Source of the DNA: Croceibacterium ferulae
GTDB taxonomy: Bacteria > Pseudomonadota > Alphaproteobacteria > Sphingomonadales > Sphingomonadaceae
Length of the DNA: 64,000 bases
Direction of reading: 5' to 3'
Assembly: GCF_003660445.1 (NCBI RefSeq)
Contig: NZ_QZVQ01000002.1
Span: 248,001-312,000, forward strand
In this document: in pieces, positions 61,480 to 64,000 of the stretch
Numbering within the stretch: position 1 is the stretch's first letter
Layout: each line of letters opens with the position of its first letter
Program-made: the position numbers and the translations under genes
Notes under the pieces: model-generated
Told to the model about the DNA's origin: nothing
Databases searched by the model: none
What the model saw: the letters and a program-made list of their open reading frames with translations, nothing else

Positions 61480-62853
61480 TCACTCCATTCCCAGGGCGCC
61501 GCGCGCCTCGGCCACGCGCTTGCGCACTTCGGCCGGTGCGGTGCCGCCATGGCTGGCGCGGGCCGCCACGGAGGCCTCGACGGACAGGGCCGCGAACACC
61601 GCATCGGTGATCCGGCCGTCGATCGCCTGCAGGTCCGCCAGCGACAGCGCATCCAGCGGCACGCCGCGGCTTTCCGCCAGCTTCACCGCCGCGCCGGTGA
61701 TGTGATGCGCCTGGCGGAACGGAATGTCGGCCTGCCGCACCAGCCAGTCGGCCAGGTCGGTCGCCGTGGCATAACCCAGCTCCGCCGCCTGCCGCATCCG
61801 GCCGGTATGGAAGGTGGCGTCGGCCACCATGCCGGTCATTGCCGCCAGGCTCAGGCCCAGCAGGCCATGCGCCTCGAACACGGGCGGCTTGTCGTCCTGC
61901 ATGTCCTTGGAATAGGCCAGCGGCAGGCCCTTCATGGTCACGGTCAGCGCCACCAGGCACCCGGTGATCCGGCCCGCATGCCCGCGCACCAGCTCCGCCG
62001 CATCGGGGTTCTTCTTCTGCGGCATGATCGAACTGCCGGTGCTGAGCGCATCGGGCAGGCGCACGAAGCCGAAGGGCTGGCTGGCCCACAGGATGAACTC
62101 TTCCGCCAGCCGCGACAGGTGCAGCGCGCACTGGTTGGCGGCCTGCAGGTAGTCGAGCGCGAAATCGCGGTCGGACACGGCATCCAGGCTGTTGGCGGTC
62201 GGCCGGTCGAAGCCCAGCGCCTGCGCCGTCATCGCCCGATCGATCGGGAAGCCCGTGCCCGCCAGCGCCGCACTGCCCAGCGGGCATTCGTTCAGCCGCC
62301 GCCGCGCATCGGCCATGCGCGAACGATCACGGCGGAACATCTCGTAATAGGCCAAGAGGTGGTGGCCCAGCGTCACCGGCTGCGCGGTCTGCAGATGGGT
62401 GAAACCGGGCATGATGCTGCCGGCATGCTCGTCCGCGCGGCGGACCAGCGCGCCCTGCAGCGCCGCCAGTGCCCCATCCATCTCGTCCAGCGCATCGCGC
62501 ACCCACAGGCGAAAATCGGTCGCCACCTGGTCGTTGCGGCTGCGCCCGGTGTGCAGGCGCCCGGCCGCGGCGCCGATCAGCTCCGCCAGCCGGCTTTCCG
62601 TAACCATGTGGATGTCTTCAAGGTCCCAATCCTCGGGCACGCCGTTGGCGGCGTATTCCCCGGCAATGGTGTCCAGCCCACCCTCGATCGCCAGCGCGTC
62701 TTCCGCCGTGACGATGCCGCAGGCGCCCAGCATGGCGGCATGCGCCTTGCTGGCGGCGATGTCCTGCCGCCACAGGGCCTTGTCGAACGGGATGGAAGCG
62801 TTAATCTCCCGCATCACGCTGGAGGGCCCTTCGGCGAAGCGCCCGCCCCACAT
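61480..62853 (-). CDS. argH: Argininosuccinate lyase
   Basis: Final step of arginine synthesis. The 457-residue protein begins [11 protein letters not shown], has [16 protein letters not shown], the [20 protein letters not shown] stretch, and the signature [12 protein letters not shown] that supplies the catalytic serine. I start at ATG 62853, where the family begins; a GTG at 62901 with AAGG upstream would add 16 residues. Its 5' end lies only 20 bases from the likely start of the divergent tlpA-like gene, so their promoters would have to lie inside each other. Confidence 0.94.
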   Translation of the reverse strand: MWGGRFAEGPSSVMREINASIPFDKALWRQDIAASKAHAAMLGACGIVTAEDALAIEGGLDTIAGEYAANGVPEDWDLEDIHMVTESRLAELIGAAAGRLHTGRSRNDQVATDFRLWVRDALDEMDGALAALQGALVRRADEHAGSIMPGFTHLQTAQPVTLGHHLLAYYEMFRRDRSRMADARRRLNECPLGSAALAGTGFPIDRAMTAQALGFDRPTANSLDAVSDRDFALDYLQAANQCALHLSRLAEEFILWASQPFGFVRLPDALSTGSSIMPQKKNPDAAELVRGHAGRITGCLVALTVTMKGLPLAYSKDMQDDKPPVFEAHGLLGLSLAAMTGMVADATFHTGRMRQAAELGYATATDLADWLVRQADIPFRQAHHITGAAVKLAESRGVPLDALSLADLQAIDGRITDAVFAALSVEASVAARASHGGTAPAEVRKRVAEARGALGME

Positions 62854-62872
62854 TGCATTGGAGCCGCCATCC

Positions 62873-63493
62873 TTGGCCAAGCTGTCGCCCTTCCCGTTCA
62901 CGCTGCGCACCACCTTCGGATTAGCAGGCGCCCCATTGATCCTTGGCACCCTGCTGCTGGGGGGATGCGATAGGCAAAGCGCGGAGCCCGCGCAACCTGC
63001 GGAGGCATCGCAGGCCGCGGCCCCGGCACCGACCGGCACGATCGACCGCAGCTTTGCCGGCCGCATCATGCCCGCGGCCGACCTGATCGACCCGGACGGC
63101 GCGACCCTGTCGCTGGCTGACACACGGGGCCAGCCGGTGCTGCTGAACCTATGGGCCACCTGGTGCGTGCCCTGCGTCACGGAGATGCCGCTGCTGGACG
63201 ATCTGGCCGGCGATTACGACGGCCGGCTGCGGGTGCTGACCGTCAGCGAGGACATGCAGGGCGCCGAAAAGGTGGTGCCGTTCTTCGAGGAGCGCGGCTT
63301 TGCCAATCTGCCGCGCTGGATGGACGAGAACAACGATCTGGCCGTGGCCTTCGGCGGCGGCGCGGCCCTGCCGCTGACCGTGCTGTATGACGCGCAAGGG
63401 CGTGAAGTATGGCGGGTGATGGGCGGCCATGACTGGGCGGATGCCCCGGCGCGGCAGGCGATCGATCACGCACTGGCGCAGACGGGCAGATAG
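62873..63493 (+). CDS. TlpA-family thiol-disulfide reductase, lipoprotein
   Basis: Periplasmic thioredoxin-like reductase of about 206 residues. A lipoprotein-type signal ([11 protein letters not shown]) precedes a spacer, then the active site [16 protein letters not shown] with the CxxC pair, and [17 protein letters not shown] with the cis-proline region. The start is uncertain: no ATG is placed suitably, and TTG 62873 with GGAG nine bases upstream gives a clean signal peptide. It diverges from argH with only 20 bases between starts. It may supply reductant for cytochrome c or DsbC-like work. Confidence 0.8.
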   Translation: MAKLSPFPFTLRTTFGLAGAPLILGTLLLGGCDRQSAEPAQPAEASQAAAPAPTGTIDRSFAGRIMPAADLIDPDGATLSLADTRGQPVLLNLWATWCVPCVTEMPLLDDLAGDYDGRLRVLTVSEDMQGAEKVVPFFEERGFANLPRWMDENNDLAVAFGGGAALPLTVLYDAQGREVWRVMGGHDWADAPARQAIDHALAQTGR

Positions 63494-63694
63494 AACGGGA
63501 TGCCTTACGGCTCGTCTGGCTGTTACTGATCCGATGTGCCGGCGGCAGTTTCGGGTGGCCGGATCTGCAATCCCGATAGGCGTCGGTTGTGAAACGATCA
63601 CCACCTCCAGTCGTGCGCCCGCAAATATTGATCAAAGTTAGGCACAGGGAGGGCCAATTTCGCCGCTCTTGTCCGGCTCGACTTATATTCATCT

Positions 63695-63719
63695 GGAACT
63701 CTACCGCTCTCCGGTCATT
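63695..63719 (+). promoter_or_regulatory. Candidate sigma-EcfG promoter upstream of the DUF4142-like lipoprotein
   Basis: GGAAC at 63695-63699 is followed, after 16 bases, by CATT at 63716-63719, one base off the CGTT consensus. It lies about 62 bases upstream of the lipoprotein ATG. The remainder of the 288-base spacer 63494-63781 shows no gene; AAGGAG at 63770 is the ribosome binding site. Confidence 0.35.
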
Positions 63720-63781
63720 CCGACGGGGATTGCCCCAGCCGCGTTGTGCCGCTGCCGGAGGCACGTTCCAAGGAGATGAAT

Positions 63782-64000
63782 ATGCGCCTGATCCTCACCA
63801 CCCTGACGGCAGCTGCCGCTCTGTCGCTCGCAGCTTGCAGCAATGCGGAAGAAGCCGGGCAGACCGGCCCGACCGGCGACACCGCCGCCACCCCCGCCAT
63901 GCAGGAAACCCCTGCCGCCGGCGCGACCGCCGCCCAGACGCCGACTGACGGCAATGGCTATGTGACCATGGCCGGCGCAAGCGACCTGTTCGAGATCCAG
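63782..64000 (+). CDS. DUF4142-like lipoprotein (partial, 3' end outside window)
   Basis: The visible 73 codons begin with a lipoprotein signal whose lipobox is LAAC (Cys18), followed by a long alanine/threonine-rich, low-complexity linker and the start of a soluble domain (GYVTMAGASDLFEIQ) resembling the front of the DUF4142 helical domain. ATG 63782 is chosen over ATG 63776 because AAGGAG lies six bases from it. DUF4142 proteins are usually periplasmic, of unknown function, and often stress-related; the assignment is limited by truncation. Confidence 0.6.
   Translation, partial: MRLILTTLTAAAALSLAACSNAEEAGQTGPTGDTAATPAMQETPAAGATAAQTPTDGNGYVTMAGASDLFEIQ

Noticed and set aside
59221-62973. 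Very long plus-strand open frame opposite lysA, argH and the siroheme gene
   Set aside because: It is antisense to well-identified genes on the minus strand, has no family resemblance, and comes from the high GC third-position pattern.
1-64000. tRNA, rRNA, CRISPR array, insertion sequences or prophage
   Set aside because: I saw no tRNA-like cloverleaf, repeat-spacer array, transposase motif or inverted terminal repeats with target duplications.

Overview
The window is GC-rich, densely packed chromosome from an alphaproteobacterium, most probably a sphingomonad of the Erythrobacteraceae/Sphingomonadaceae group. This rests on gene content and protein style: the dcw order, an alphaproteobacterial SspB, Tol-Pal next to his genes, KpsC/KpsS with Kdo genes, BolA next to a J-domain protein, and many four-base start/stop overlaps. 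I recognise no tRNA, rRNA, insertion sequence, CRISPR array or prophage. The window is cut inside ftsQ on the left and inside a small lipoprotein gene on the right.\n\nLayout. 1-15.9 kb (minus strand): a complete division and cell wall operon, mraZ-rsmH-ftsL-ftsI-murE-murF-mraY-murD-ftsW-murG-murC-murB-ddl-ftsQ. Nearly every junction overlaps by 1 or 4 bases, and five GGG repeats on a 10-bp pitch lie upstream of mraZ. 15.9-18.5 kb: a GldG-like protein, a one-TM protein, cysteine synthase and a 2Fe-2S ferredoxin. 18.5-29.6 kb: an AlkA-type glycosylase, then an envelope polysaccharide region with KpsS, an LtaS-like sulfatase-fold enzyme, an SDR, a fatty-acid hydroxylase, KpsF, KdsB, a phosphatase, a shortened KpsC and a GT4. 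No capsule export genes are present.\n\n29.6-40.2 kb (minus strand): one co-directional run, hisB-hisH-[SDR-GH130]-hisA-hisF-hisE-hinT-ybgC-tolQ-tolR-tolA-tolB-pal-J-domain protein. Histidine synthesis is therefore physically linked to the Tol-Pal envelope machine. 40.2-47.5 kb (mostly plus strand): sspB, gmk, dapD and small genes that look stress-related (DUF3140, DUF1810, a PNPOx-like protein, a DoxX-like protein, SWIB); two carry GGAAC-type motifs upstream. 47.5-53.6 kb: a PEBP-like protein, an S41 peptidase lipoprotein, a two-domain M16 protease, a second J-domain protein, and BolA.\n\n53.6-59.2 kb is the accessory stretch with the most novelty. It holds a FepA-type TonB-dependent receptor, a manganese catalase, and a tight operon of a 46-residue peptide followed by two proteins that look like diverged paralogues, each with a cupin-like front half and a helical-repeat tail. 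I read this as a candidate peptide-modification (RiPP-like) system; that is inference. 59.2-64 kb: a siroheme-synthase N-domain protein, lysA, a tiny lipoprotein and argH on the minus strand, then a TlpA-type thioredoxin and a DUF4142-like lipoprotein on the plus strand. MurE (with its DNPR motif), DapD and LysA together indicate meso-diaminopimelate peptidoglycan.
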